Positions 23,212-30,173 of a stretch of DNA of 30,173 bases are shown here, piece by piece (within the stretch, counting starts at the first letter, position 1; each line of letters begins with the position of its first letter). The stretch is taken from assembly GCA_964639275.1 (NCBI GenBank), contig CAZXCQ010000041.1, forward strand, positions 1 to 30,173, in the 5' to 3' direction. Position numbers and translations under genes: made by a program. The DNA is from CAZXCQ01 sp964639275 (GTDB lineage Bacteria > Desulfobacterota > DSM-4660 > Desulfatiglandales > Desulfatiglandaceae). The notes beneath the pieces were generated by a model. The model was not told the origin of the DNA, ran no database searches, and saw only the letters and a program-made list of their open reading frames with translations.

Positions 23212-24756
23212 CTATCCCGGTCTGTCCTTTTTATCTTCCATATGCATGGCACGCAACTGTCTTTTTAATACCTTGCCAGATGGATTTCGCGGGAGCTCAT
23301 CAATGAACTCTATCTCCTTTGGCACCTTAAATTTTGCCATTTTCTCGGTACAGTGTTGGACTATTTCCTCCTTGGTAAGGCTCTTCCCCGCCTTTAACAC
23401 CACATAAGCCTTTGGCACTTCCAGCCACTTTGGATGCGAAATACCGATTACAGCGGCTTCCAATACAGCAGGAAGCTCGTAGATGACTCGCTCCACTTCC
23501 GGGGATGCAATGTTTTCGCCCCCGCTGATAATCATATCTTTCTTGCGGTCCATGATATAGAGATAGCCTTCCTCGTCCAGGGTACCGATATCTCCGGTAT
23601 GAAACCAGCCCCCCTTTATCGCTCCTTCTGTGGCTTCAGGGTTCTTCCAGTACCCCTTAAAGACCTTGGGACCCTTGAGGCAGATTTCCCCCAGTTGATT
23701 GGGGGCAGCATCCCGACCCTCATCATCCACAATACGCACCTGGAGATGGGGAACTGGCTTCCCGACAGATCCGATCTTATCTAACATCTTGTCCTTTGCG
23801 AGAAAGGTGTCTCCGGAGACCGTCTCGGTCAGCCCGTAGGCATCGGCAAACCAGGCGTCCGGGAACTTTTCCCTGAACTGCTGTATGAGGGCCTGGGGCA
23901 TCTTTTCGCCCCCGTCTATAATAAAACGCACCGAAGACACATCGTAGTGATCAAAGGTGGGTTCATTAAAGAGCATGATGGTCATAGCGGGCGAAAGCCA
24001 AAGATTGGTGACCTTTTCTTTATCAATGGCCTGGAGGACCTCCACCGGGTCGAACTTCCTCAATATGACCAGACTACCCCCGCAATAAAGCGTCCCTGTT
24101 CCCGGCAGATCCATTCCGCCCACATGATAAAGGGGGCCTACCACCAGGGTCCGGTCAAGATCGCTTATCCCGAAGGTCAAGATATGGCCGATGTTTTTCC
24201 AGTAGAGATTGCCATAAGTCAGCATGACCCCTTTGGGGTGGGCTGTGGTGCCCGAGGTATACATGAGCCTGTGGAGGTCATCGAGGCCCGCCTCGGCATG
24301 TGGGGGAGTTGCCCCGCTGTTTTTCTCGATTAGACTCTCGTAGCCGATCCAGCCATCGGGGATATCTCTCCCAAAAAGAAGTCCATGTCTCAGGTTCGGC
24401 AGGGCTCCCCTTATGGATGAAATCACGGGCACAAACTCCCCCTCTGTGATAAGGGCCTTGGCCTCGGCATTTTCAAGGATGTACTGGAACTCTTGGCCTG
24501 CAAGACGAAAGTTCAAGGGAAGCCAAACCGCACCGATCTGGTTCACTGCAAAGGTGATTTCCAGGTACTCGCAGCAATTATAAAGAAGGACTCCAACGAT
24601 GTCGCCCCTGCCAAGCCCCAGTTCAATCAACCCCTGGGCAAGGCTGTTACTCCTTTTACGAAGTTCACTGTAGGTCACCCGCCTTCCCGGACCAATAAGG
24701 CATTCCTTTTCAGGAAACCGGTCGGCGTTTCTCTCCAAAACCTCGCTCCAATTCAT
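23212..24756 (-). CDS. Acyl-CoA synthetase (AMP-forming, FadD-like)
   Basis: A complete 514-residue adenylate-forming enzyme that activates a carboxylic acid to its CoA thioester through an acyl-AMP. Motifs in order: P-loop-like YTSGTTAHPKG at 166-176, DAYGLTETVSG, GWFHTGDIG, the hinge DRKKDMIISGGENIASPEVE, and the catalytic C-terminal Lys in NPSGKVLKR. It is closest in style to medium/long-chain or aromatic acyl-CoA ligases; the chain preference cannot be read from sequence. GAGGAGGTGG lies six bases before the ATG. It is divergent from the dehydrogenase and ABC importer genes and shares with them a 704-base intergenic region containing two palindromes. Confidence 0.93.
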   Translation of the reverse strand: MNWSEVLERNADRFPEKECLIGPGRRVTYSELRKRSNSLAQGLIELGLGRGDIVGVLLYNCCEYLEITFAVNQIGAVWLPLNFRLAGQEFQYILENAEAKALITEGEFVPVISSIRGALPNLRHGLLFGRDIPDGWIGYESLIEKNSGATPPHAEAGLDDLHRLMYTSGTTAHPKGVMLTYGNLYWKNIGHILTFGISDLDRTLVVGPLYHVGGMDLPGTGTLYCGGSLVILRKFDPVEVLQAIDKEKVTNLWLSPAMTIMLFNEPTFDHYDVSSVRFIIDGGEKMPQALIQQFREKFPDAWFADAYGLTETVSGDTFLAKDKMLDKIGSVGKPVPHLQVRIVDDEGRDAAPNQLGEICLKGPKVFKGYWKNPEATEGAIKGGWFHTGDIGTLDEEGYLYIMDRKKDMIISGGENIASPEVERVIYELPAVLEAAVIGISHPKWLEVPKAYVVLKAGKSLTKEEIVQHCTEKMAKFKVPKEIEFIDELPRNPSGKVLKRQLRAMHMEDKKDRPG

Positions 24757-25235
24757 CGGAAACCACCTCCTCAGGTCAGGTCTTTTTTTTGCAATCTGAT
24801 GGACCTTAGAGCTCCATCAGGCGATCTGCCAGTGACGGCTGAGTGTTAAAAATAACCTCGATTCCCGGTCGGTCAATCTCTTTTTAAGAAATCTAATAGC
24901 CCGGCGCCTGTGTTTTTTTGGCGCAGATCCACCGACCCCCTGATGCCAGCGGCCAGTCATGTCTGCGCAGGTCTTTAACAGAAAATTCTTCCTAATTTCC
25001 CCGTGATCATCGAGGCATTTAGAACACGGTTGGCTTGTCCTTGTCAAGCCATAGGTGGCGGCCAGGCTTTGCCTCTGCCAGTTGACTGAAAAGGGGGAGC
25101 CCGGCTTGCCTTTTACCTGCCGTCGGCGGGATAATATGGTTCTCTTTTCAATAAGAAGACCTGACACAAAAGGCGCGACATCAATGCCCCGGGTTTCAAA
25201 GGGCGAAAGGGTCGCTGGGTGTCAAGGATAGTCAT

Positions 25236-25249
25236 TGAGCAAGCGCTCA
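25236..25249. promoter_or_regulatory. TetR-type palindrome TGAGC-N4-GCTCA
   Basis: TGAGCAAGCGCTCA has 5-bp arms and a 4-base centre, the shape of TetR/FadR-like sites found near fatty and branched-chain acid genes. A TTGACA element follows at 25258-25263, with a poor -10 (TTAAAG at 25281). Confidence 0.5.
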
Positions 25250-25383
25250 GTTTTTCCTTGACATCAACAACCCCGGTTGATTAAAGAATTATTCGGCGTG
25301 TGATTTCTTTACGTTCTCTAACGGTCTCAGACAGGGATACACCCTTCAAAACAGAACCCCATTCCCCTGTCCAATTGTCAGTT

Positions 25384-25412
25384 TTGAAAATGGCTAGACC
25401 GATAGGTCTATT
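25384..25412 (+). promoter_or_regulatory. Promoter with embedded 16-bp palindrome
   Basis: TTGAAA (25384-25389), a 17-base spacer and TCTATT (25407-25412) form a candidate promoter for the dehydrogenase. The perfect palindrome TAGACCGATAGGTCTA (25395-25410) fills the space between the two boxes and enters the -10, the standard place for a TetR-family repressor. It differs in sequence from the palindrome at 25236. Confidence 0.55.
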
Positions 25413-25460
25413 CCTAGTTGCCCCTGTTTACTCAAGATCAAGCATGAGGAGGCCCACACG

Positions 25461-26240
25461 ATGGAACTCAAGGACAAGGTGGCAGTCGTCACAGGGGGTG
25501 GCATGGGTATTGGCCAAGCCATCGCCCTGGCATTGGCAAGAGAAGGTGCTCATGTGGCAATTCTCGACATCGACATGGAGGCGGCCAAAAAAACAGCTTC
25601 TCAGATAACCAACTTGGGTCGGGACGTCCTGGTATGCGAGGCAGATGTCTCTAAGGCCCCGGCTGTGGATCAGGCCACAAATCAGACCCTGGAGAGATTC
25701 GGGCACATCGACATCCTGATCAACAATGCGGGTGTCACGCACCCTGCGGTGTCCATCCTTGACCTCGACCTGGAGTTTCTCGACAAGGTCTCAGGCATTG
25801 ATTTCAAGGGTGTTTATCTCTGTTCAAGACGGATTGGAAGGGAGATGGTGCGACAGCAATCCGGCGTTGTCATCAACATTTCCTCGGTGACGGCATTGAC
25901 ACCCGTGCCCCTTGTTGTATATGCGCCGATCAAGAGCGCGGTGTTAATGCTGACCCAGATCCTGGCACGCGATTGGGCCCAGAAGGGCATCCGGGTAAAC
26001 GCCATCGCACCGGGTTATATCCTGACCCCCCTCCTCCAGGGTATGTTTGACAAAGGTCTACGCGACCCGGACATTATCCTGAGCCACATCCCCATGAAGA
26101 AGTTTATTATGCCGTCAGATGTTGCTGATGCGGCCGTATTTTTGTGCTCCGAAAAGGCGCGATTTATCACCGGTGTGACACTTCCGGTGGATGCGGGATT
26201 TTCTTGCGAGGGTGGCTGGAGGGCTTACGGGTATAAATAG
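25461..26240 (+). CDS. Short-chain dehydrogenase/reductase (SDR)
   Basis: A complete 259-residue classical SDR with AGGAGG eight bases before the ATG. The NAD(P)-binding TGGGMGIG is at 11-18, an acidic residue after the second strand (ILDID) suggests NAD(H), NNAG is at 88-91, the catalytic Ser at 141/142 and Tyr154-x3-Lys158 (YAPIK). The C-terminal segment FITGVTLPVDAGFSCEGGWR is typical. Family members of this type oxidise hydroxyacyl-CoA or other secondary alcohols; the substrate is not known. It is the first gene of the plus-strand run with the importer and is divergent from the acyl-CoA synthetase, so a role in the same catabolic pathway is likely. Confidence 0.93.
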   Translation: MELKDKVAVVTGGGMGIGQAIALALAREGAHVAILDIDMEAAKKTASQITNLGRDVLVCEADVSKAPAVDQATNQTLERFGHIDILINNAGVTHPAVSILDLDLEFLDKVSGIDFKGVYLCSRRIGREMVRQQSGVVINISSVTALTPVPLVVYAPIKSAVLMLTQILARDWAQKGIRVNAIAPGYILTPLLQGMFDKGLRDPDIILSHIPMKKFIMPSDVADAAVFLCSEKARFITGVTLPVDAGFSCEGGWRAYGYK

Positions 26241-26276
26241 TTTTGAGCCCAGGGGACGGAGAGGAAGGTGAGCAGG

Positions 26277-26287
26277 AAAGGAGGTGA
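26277..26287 (+). promoter_or_regulatory. Orphan full-length Shine-Dalgarno sequence
   Basis: AAAGGAGGTGA is a nearly complete 16S complement but no plausible start codon follows at the right distance, and the frame it would open is a shadow of the binding-protein gene. The real start at 26363 has its own AAGGAGGT at 26350-26357. Confidence 0.45.
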
Positions 26288-26362
26288 TAGAACAGCTAAA
26301 GCGAAACTCGGGACCAAAAACGATTTGGATAGATTGTTTTTTGCATGGGAAAGGAGGTCGTA

Positions 26363-27637
26363 ATGAATCGAGTGAGTCTGAAGGGTCGATTGACAGTCAA
26401 CCCCGTGATCATCTTGACGGTGGTTGCCTTGGCATGTTCATTTATGGTTTTTGGCGGGTCGGTAGGTGCCCAGGAGCCGATCAAGATCGGCTTTGTCTCT
26501 ATCATGTCAGGTCGGGTCGCCATGCTTGGTGAAGAGGGCTCCAAGGGCGCCCAACTGGCGATCGATGAAATCAACGCCAAAGGGGGCGTCATCGGGAGAA
26601 AGTTTGAACTTCTCACCCGTGATTCCACAGGCAAGATCGAAGAGGCAGTGCGGATCGCGCGCGATTACGTGGTACGAGATAAGGTTGACTTTATTATGGA
26701 TGGGAGTAGCAGCCGGGAGTCTTTTGCCGTCAAAGAGGTCTCCAGAGATCTGAAGAAGGTGACCATGATTACGGCGAGCGAGACCACCGCCAATACCGCT
26801 GATCCCAAAATCTGGACCCCTTACAGCTTCAGGACGGCCCGGGTGGCGATCCATGACTGTATCGTAGGGGGGTACTTCGCGGGTAAGGTATCCAGGGAGT
26901 TCGGGCTTAAGAAATGGTATTCCATTTCTCCGGACTACGCCTATGGCCATGATAATACCAATCTCTTTTTTGAGTATCTCAAAAAGAACTACCCGGATTA
27001 TAAGGTCATAGGACAGCAGTGGCCCAAGATTTTCGAACCTGATTATACGGCCCATATCACCAAGATCATGAAAGATAAACCGGATGCGGTTTACTCCTGC
27101 CTCTGGGGAGGGGATATTACGGCCTTCATGGAGCAGGCCAGCCTGTACGGTCTGTTCAAAAGGGTGAAATTCTTTGGTATCAATATTGCTGACCCCCTGG
27201 TCTTGGGGGCGCTCAAGAAAGGGGTGCCGGCCGGGATGTATACGGGGAGCCGTTATAACCCGACTATGCCCGATACGCCGGCCAACCACGCCTTCGGTGA
27301 AAACTTCAAGAAGAAATACGGAACCTATCCATCCAACTGGTCTTGGCAGGCCTACACGGCGGTCTTGCTCCTGGAAGCGGCCGTAAAAAAGGCCGGCTCA
27401 ACAGACAACGAAAAGGTCATCAAGGCCCTGGAAGGGCTGACCATCAAGGCCCCGTGTGCTCAGCCTCCCGGGGAGACGGTGACCATGAGGGCCTATGATC
27501 ACCAGATGATTTACTATACCATTGGGTGGGCCAAGACTATCTCCAAGCCGCCGTATGTGACCGACAGGACCTACATGCCCTGGGAAAAGATCCTGAAAGA
27601 GGAAGCAGCGTACTTGAAGAAGATGGGTTGGAACTAG
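26363..27637 (+). CDS. ABC importer substrate-binding protein (branched-chain amino acid type)
   Basis: A 424-residue periplasmic protein. The start at 26363 (MNRVSLKGRLTVNP) is chosen because AAGGAGGT lies five bases upstream; the ATG at 26345 would place that site inside the gene. A signal peptide (VIILTVVALACSFMVFGGSV) is probably cleaved at the GA-QE junction. The mature part is a type I periplasmic-binding fold (IKIGFVSIMSGRVAMLGEEG, QLAIDEINAKGGVIGRKFEL, YYTIGWAKTI near the end) of the Leu/Ile/Val-binding family. In anaerobic degraders such proteins also bind aromatic or other carboxylic acids, which would fit the neighbouring synthetase. It is separated from the permease gene by a strong hairpin. 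Confidence 0.93.
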   Translation: MNRVSLKGRLTVNPVIILTVVALACSFMVFGGSVGAQEPIKIGFVSIMSGRVAMLGEEGSKGAQLAIDEINAKGGVIGRKFELLTRDSTGKIEEAVRIARDYVVRDKVDFIMDGSSSRESFAVKEVSRDLKKVTMITASETTANTADPKIWTPYSFRTARVAIHDCIVGGYFAGKVSREFGLKKWYSISPDYAYGHDNTNLFFEYLKKNYPDYKVIGQQWPKIFEPDYTAHITKIMKDKPDAVYSCLWGGDITAFMEQASLYGLFKRVKFFGINIADPLVLGALKKGVPAGMYTGSRYNPTMPDTPANHAFGENFKKKYGTYPSNWSWQAYTAVLLLEAAVKKAGSTDNEKVIKALEGLTIKAPCAQPPGETVTMRAYDHQMIYYTIGWAKTISKPPYVTDRTYMPWEKILKEEAAYLKKMGWN

Positions 27638-27642
27638 CAGAA

Positions 27643-27676
27643 ATGGTGTTTCAGAGGGTATCCTCTGAGGCACCAT
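27643..27676 (+). promoter_or_regulatory. Intercistronic hairpin between binding-protein and permease genes
   Basis: A 15-base stem (27643-27657 with 27662-27676, two G-U pairs, loop GTAT) begins six bases after the stop codon. There is no U-tract, so it is more likely a 3' end stabiliser or attenuator that leaves the binding protein in excess over the permease than a full terminator. Confidence 0.65.
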
Positions 27677-27701
27677 CTACCAAAGGATAGGAGGGAGTCG
27701 A

Positions 27702-28604
27702 TTGGATCTCTTAAGCCTGATCGAATGCCTCGGTGATCCCGGATGTCTGATTAACCAGACCGCCAGTGCCCTGATCTTTGCCATGCTCCTTTTTCTCATT
27801 GCCTCGGGGCTTTCTCTTATTTTCGGGGTCCTGGGGGTGATGAATTTTGCCCACGGCTCCTTATATATGCTTGGGGCCTACCTGGCCTACACGATCTACG
27901 CAGGGACTTCAAGTTTCTCCCTGGCCATCGTGTTTGGCTGTATGGCAGTCGGTGTTTTTGGGGTATTTTTCGAGAGAGTCTTCTTAAAACCGATCTACAG
28001 AGAACATATCCTCTATCAGCTGCTACTCACCTATGCCTTTATCCTTGTGCTGGACGACGTGGCAAAACTGGTCTGGGGTTATGAATTCATAACAATGGGG
28101 GCCCCGGATGCCTTCCAGCGTCCACCGCTTGAACTGGCAGGCAGTTTTATTCCCAGCTATTACGTCTTTGTCATCATCATGGGGATTGTTGTTGCCTTGC
28201 TGTTGTGGATGTTTCTCTGGAAGACAAGGTACGGAAAGCTTATCCGCGCCACCGCCCACAGCAGCGAGATGGTGATGGCCCTGGGAAAGAATACCAGGCT
28301 GATCTATGCAGGGGTATTTGGCATCGGCGCCATGCTCGCGGGTCTGGGGGGGGCGCTTGCTGCCCCTATCCGGTCTATTTTCCCCGGGATGGGCTCAAAT
28401 GTGGTGGTAGATTGTTTTATCGTGGTCGTGGTGGGAGGGATGGGCAGCATTCCGGGGGCGTTTCTGGCCGCGATCTTGATCGGCTTTATGAGGGCGTTCG
28501 GGATAATCGGGTTTCCTTTGATCGAAGAGGCCCTTATCTTTATCCTCATGGCAGTTGTCCTGATCGTTCGTCCGCAAGGATTCTTTGGCAGGGCGGAATT
28601 GTAG
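27702..28604 (+). CDS. livH: LivH-type ABC permease
   Basis: A complete 300-residue inner-membrane permease with eight or so membrane helices. The start is a TTG with AGGAGG about seven to nine bases upstream. Conserved features are GLSLIFGVLGVMNFAHGSLY near the N-terminus and the cytoplasmic EAA-like loop VVVVGGMGSIPGAFLAAILI near the C-terminus, which contacts the ATPase. It pairs with LivM downstream. Substrate specificity resides in the binding protein and is unknown. Confidence 0.93.
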   Translation: MDLLSLIECLGDPGCLINQTASALIFAMLLFLIASGLSLIFGVLGVMNFAHGSLYMLGAYLAYTIYAGTSSFSLAIVFGCMAVGVFGVFFERVFLKPIYREHILYQLLLTYAFILVLDDVAKLVWGYEFITMGAPDAFQRPPLELAGSFIPSYYVFVIIMGIVVALLLWMFLWKTRYGKLIRATAHSSEMVMALGKNTRLIYAGVFGIGAMLAGLGGALAAPIRSIFPGMGSNVVVDCFIVVVVGGMGSIPGAFLAAILIGFMRAFGIIGFPLIEEALIFILMAVVLIVRPQGFFGRAEL

Positions 28605-28618
28605 GGGAAGGTGAAAAG

Positions 28619-29584
28619 ATGAAACAGACGTTTATGTGGGGAATCATCACTGCGACCGGTCTGATCATACTGTCTTTTGTGTTTCCATCCAAGTTTCTGA
28701 TCAATCTCCTTACACAAATCCTCATCATGGGCCTTTTTGCAACAAGTCTGAACCTTCTCGTCGGGTATACCGGAATGGTATCCTTTGGACATGCCGCCTT
28801 TTTTGGGGTGGGCGCATATACCGCAGGCATTATCCTTCAGAAATACTCCTCGTCCGTCCTGTTCGCATTGGGTACGACGCTCCTCTTTTCCGCCATTGCC
28901 GCCCTCATTATCGGCTCTTTCTGCATCAGGCTGGGAAGCATATACTTTGCAATGCTTACCCTCGCCTTTAACCAGATCATTTACATTATCGTGATCCGGT
29001 GGAACGACATGACCGGCGGAGATCAGGGGCTGATCGGTGGGATACCGTTGCCCCCGTTTCTCTCGAACCCGAGGGGCTACTTTATCTTTACCGTTATCGT
29101 GGTTGTGGCCAGCCTGACCATTTGCAAGCTGGTGGTGGATTCCCCTTTTGGGGCCATTCTGAAGGTGATTCGTGAAAACGCAGACCGGGCCTATTCTCTG
29201 GGCATCAGGGTCAAGAGCTATCAGCTGATTGTCTTTGTCATGGCCGGAATTTTTGGAGGCCTTTCCGGTGCCCTCATGTCACTGTTTATCAGCGGGGCCT
29301 ACCCGGACTTTTGTTATTGGGCCAAGTCAGCAGAACCCATCTTTATGGTCATCGTAGGCGGGATGAATTCCTTTCTCGGTCCTTTGATCGGGGCAGGCAT
29401 CTTTACGGCACTTATTGCCTATTCAACGATGTTTACCAACCTCTGGGGGTTTATCATAGGCGGGGTCCTGGTCTTGATCATACTTCTGGTTCGCAAGGGC
29501 TTGGTAGACTATGTGATGGATCTGGTGGGCAACAGGTCTGTTGGCAGTCCTAAGAGGCTCTTGAATCCTGAAGAAAGCGGTTAG
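28619..29584 (+). CDS. livM: LivM-type ABC permease
   Basis: A 321-residue inner-membrane permease. The ATG at 28619 has GGAAGGTG five bases upstream, and the protein begins MKQTFMWGIITATGLIILSF; the frame is open further upstream but that part is a shadow of livH. Conserved LivM features are GYTGMVSFGHAAFFGVGAYT, DMTGGDQGLIGG and the EAA-like IVGGMNSFLGPLIGAGIFTA. It forms the heterodimeric channel with the livH product, and is followed 18 bases later by the ATPase gene. Confidence 0.93.
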   Translation: MKQTFMWGIITATGLIILSFVFPSKFLINLLTQILIMGLFATSLNLLVGYTGMVSFGHAAFFGVGAYTAGIILQKYSSSVLFALGTTLLFSAIAALIIGSFCIRLGSIYFAMLTLAFNQIIYIIVIRWNDMTGGDQGLIGGIPLPPFLSNPRGYFIFTVIVVVASLTICKLVVDSPFGAILKVIRENADRAYSLGIRVKSYQLIVFVMAGIFGGLSGALMSLFISGAYPDFCYWAKSAEPIFMVIVGGMNSFLGPLIGAGIFTALIAYSTMFTNLWGFIIGGVLVLIILLVRKGLVDYVMDLVGNRSVGSPKRLLNPEESG

Positions 29585-29602
29585 CAAAGGCAGGTGTAGC
29601 CA

Positions 29603-30173
29603 ATGAATATTCTGGAGGTTCAGAACCTGAACAAGTCTTTTGGTGGACTACAGGCCATCAATGATCTGAGCCTGAAATTTGAGGAAGGGGAGATGAGTTC
29701 CATTATCGGACCCAATGGTGCTGGAAAGACCACCTTCTTTAATCTCTTGACCGGCTACTTGCGGCTCGACAGCGGGAAAATCCTGTTCAAGAATCAGGAT
29801 ATCTCCAGGTTGCCCCATTACAAAATCGGCCGCATGGGGATAAACCGATCATTTCAGATCAGTCATGTCTGCCCCTCACTCACTGTCTTTGAAAATCTGA
29901 GGGCCTCGATTCTCTCAAAGAGAAAAAAGACCTTTAAGTTCTTCACCCCTGTAAAGGGGATGAAGGATGTCGAGGAAGAAGTAATGAGCGTCCTGGAAGA
30001 CATCAACTTAAAGGATGTGGCCGGAACGCCCGCCAACCAGTTGCCCCACGGCGCCCTCAAGGGCCTCGACATTGGAATGGCCCTGGCCATGGATCCCCAG
30101 GTTGCCCTTTTGGATGAGCCAACAGCCGGTATGCCGTCAGGAGACCGAATGAGGATCATGGATCTTATTCAAA
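29603..30173 (+). CDS. livG: LivG-type ABC ATPase, C-terminus beyond right edge
   Basis: The frame from the ATG at 29603 stays open to the right edge (190 codons). Walker A GPNGAGKT is at 36-43, the Q-loop Gln at 85 (NRSFQ), Walker B VALLDE at 167-172 and the D-loop PTAG follows. The ABC signature reads LPHGALKGLDIGMALA at 147-162, where most LivG proteins have LS-x-G-x-(Q/R); Pro replaces Ser. The long LivG-specific insert (SILSKRKKTFKFFTPVKGMK) is present. The second ATPase (LivF) is expected just outside the window. Confidence 0.92.
   Translation, partial: MNILEVQNLNKSFGGLQAINDLSLKFEEGEMSSIIGPNGAGKTTFFNLLTGYLRLDSGKILFKNQDISRLPHYKIGRMGINRSFQISHVCPSLTVFENLRASILSKRKKTFKFFTPVKGMKDVEEEVMSVLEDINLKDVAGTPANQLPHGALKGLDIGMALAMDPQVALLDEPTAGMPSGDRMRIMDLIQ

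Larger units (their letters stand above)
24757..25460. other. Divergent intergenic region
   Basis: A gap of about 700 bases between the divergent synthetase and dehydrogenase genes. The first ~450 bases contain open frames but none with a plausible start or protein-like composition. The last ~230 bases hold two palindromes and two promoter-like elements, described separately. Confidence 0.6.

Noticed and set aside
23049..23252. 67-residue minus-strand frame between the synthetase and the basic protein
   Set aside because: It overlaps the ends of both better-supported genes and has no distinctive sequence.
24817..25167. 116-residue minus-strand open frame in the divergent intergenic region
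   Set aside because: No ribosome-binding site, composition of a random frame rich in Arg, Ser and Cys, and no recognisable motif.
26284..26532. Frame opened by the orphan Shine-Dalgarno sequence
   Set aside because: It overlaps the signal-peptide region of the binding-protein gene out of frame and has no protein-like character.
28205..28618. N-terminal extension of the livM frame
   Set aside because: The sequence is a shadow of livH in another frame; the ATG at 28619 has its own ribosome-binding site and a normal LivM N-terminus.

Overview
The window looks like chromosome from an anaerobic deltaproteobacterium (Desulfobacterota, possibly a syntrophic or sulfate-reducing lineage). This is an inference from gene content: a sodium-pump decarboxylase beta subunit with its small gamma partner, a bacteriohopanoid cluster, an acyl-CoA synthetase beside a branched-chain-amino-acid-type ABC importer, and the kind of decayed defence genes common in that group. 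No rRNA, tRNA, CRISPR array or intact insertion sequence was recognised.

The window has two halves. From the left edge to about 15.7 kb is an accessory region in which every recognisable gene is on the minus strand. It is a graveyard of defence and stress modules. Two unrelated hsdR tails, an hsdS with an in-frame amber codon, an hsdM tail, a YhcG/DUF1016 nuclease split by an opal codon, two ORF6N genes (one truncated) and a BrnT/BrnA toxin-antitoxin remnant with an amber codon are all present. Intact genes sit among them: a short epoxyqueuosine-reductase-like iron-sulfur protein, a LexA-type winged-helix protein with RadC, an AAA/DUF4143 ATPase, and several cysteine-rich or helical proteins of unknown function. 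A winged-helix plus radC module occurs three times: intact at 9.2-10.2 kb, deleted but nearly identical at 12.1-12.6 kb, and as a chimera at 6.9-7.4 kb. Tails of two other genes are also copied elsewhere in the region.

From about 15.9 kb to the right edge is a metabolic region. It starts with a plus-strand pair for a sodium-translocating decarboxylase (gamma, beta). A hopanoid cluster follows: hpnB and hpnH on plus, and shc and hpnG on minus, converging on hpnH. Squalene-hopene cyclase makes the hopene, HpnH adds the adenosyl group, HpnG removes adenine, and HpnB is a hopanoid-associated glycosyltransferase. The shc frame is broken by one missing base at about 21.04 kb, although all sequence on both sides looks functional.

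The last part is a small basic protein, an acyl-CoA synthetase on minus, and a divergent plus-strand run of a short-chain dehydrogenase and an ABC importer (binding protein, two permeases, first ATPase cut by the right edge). Two TetR-type palindromes lie between the divergent units, one of them inside a predicted promoter, and a strong hairpin separates the binding-protein gene from the permease genes. Import of a carboxylic acid, its activation to a CoA thioester and its oxidation under one regulator is a plausible but unproven reading.
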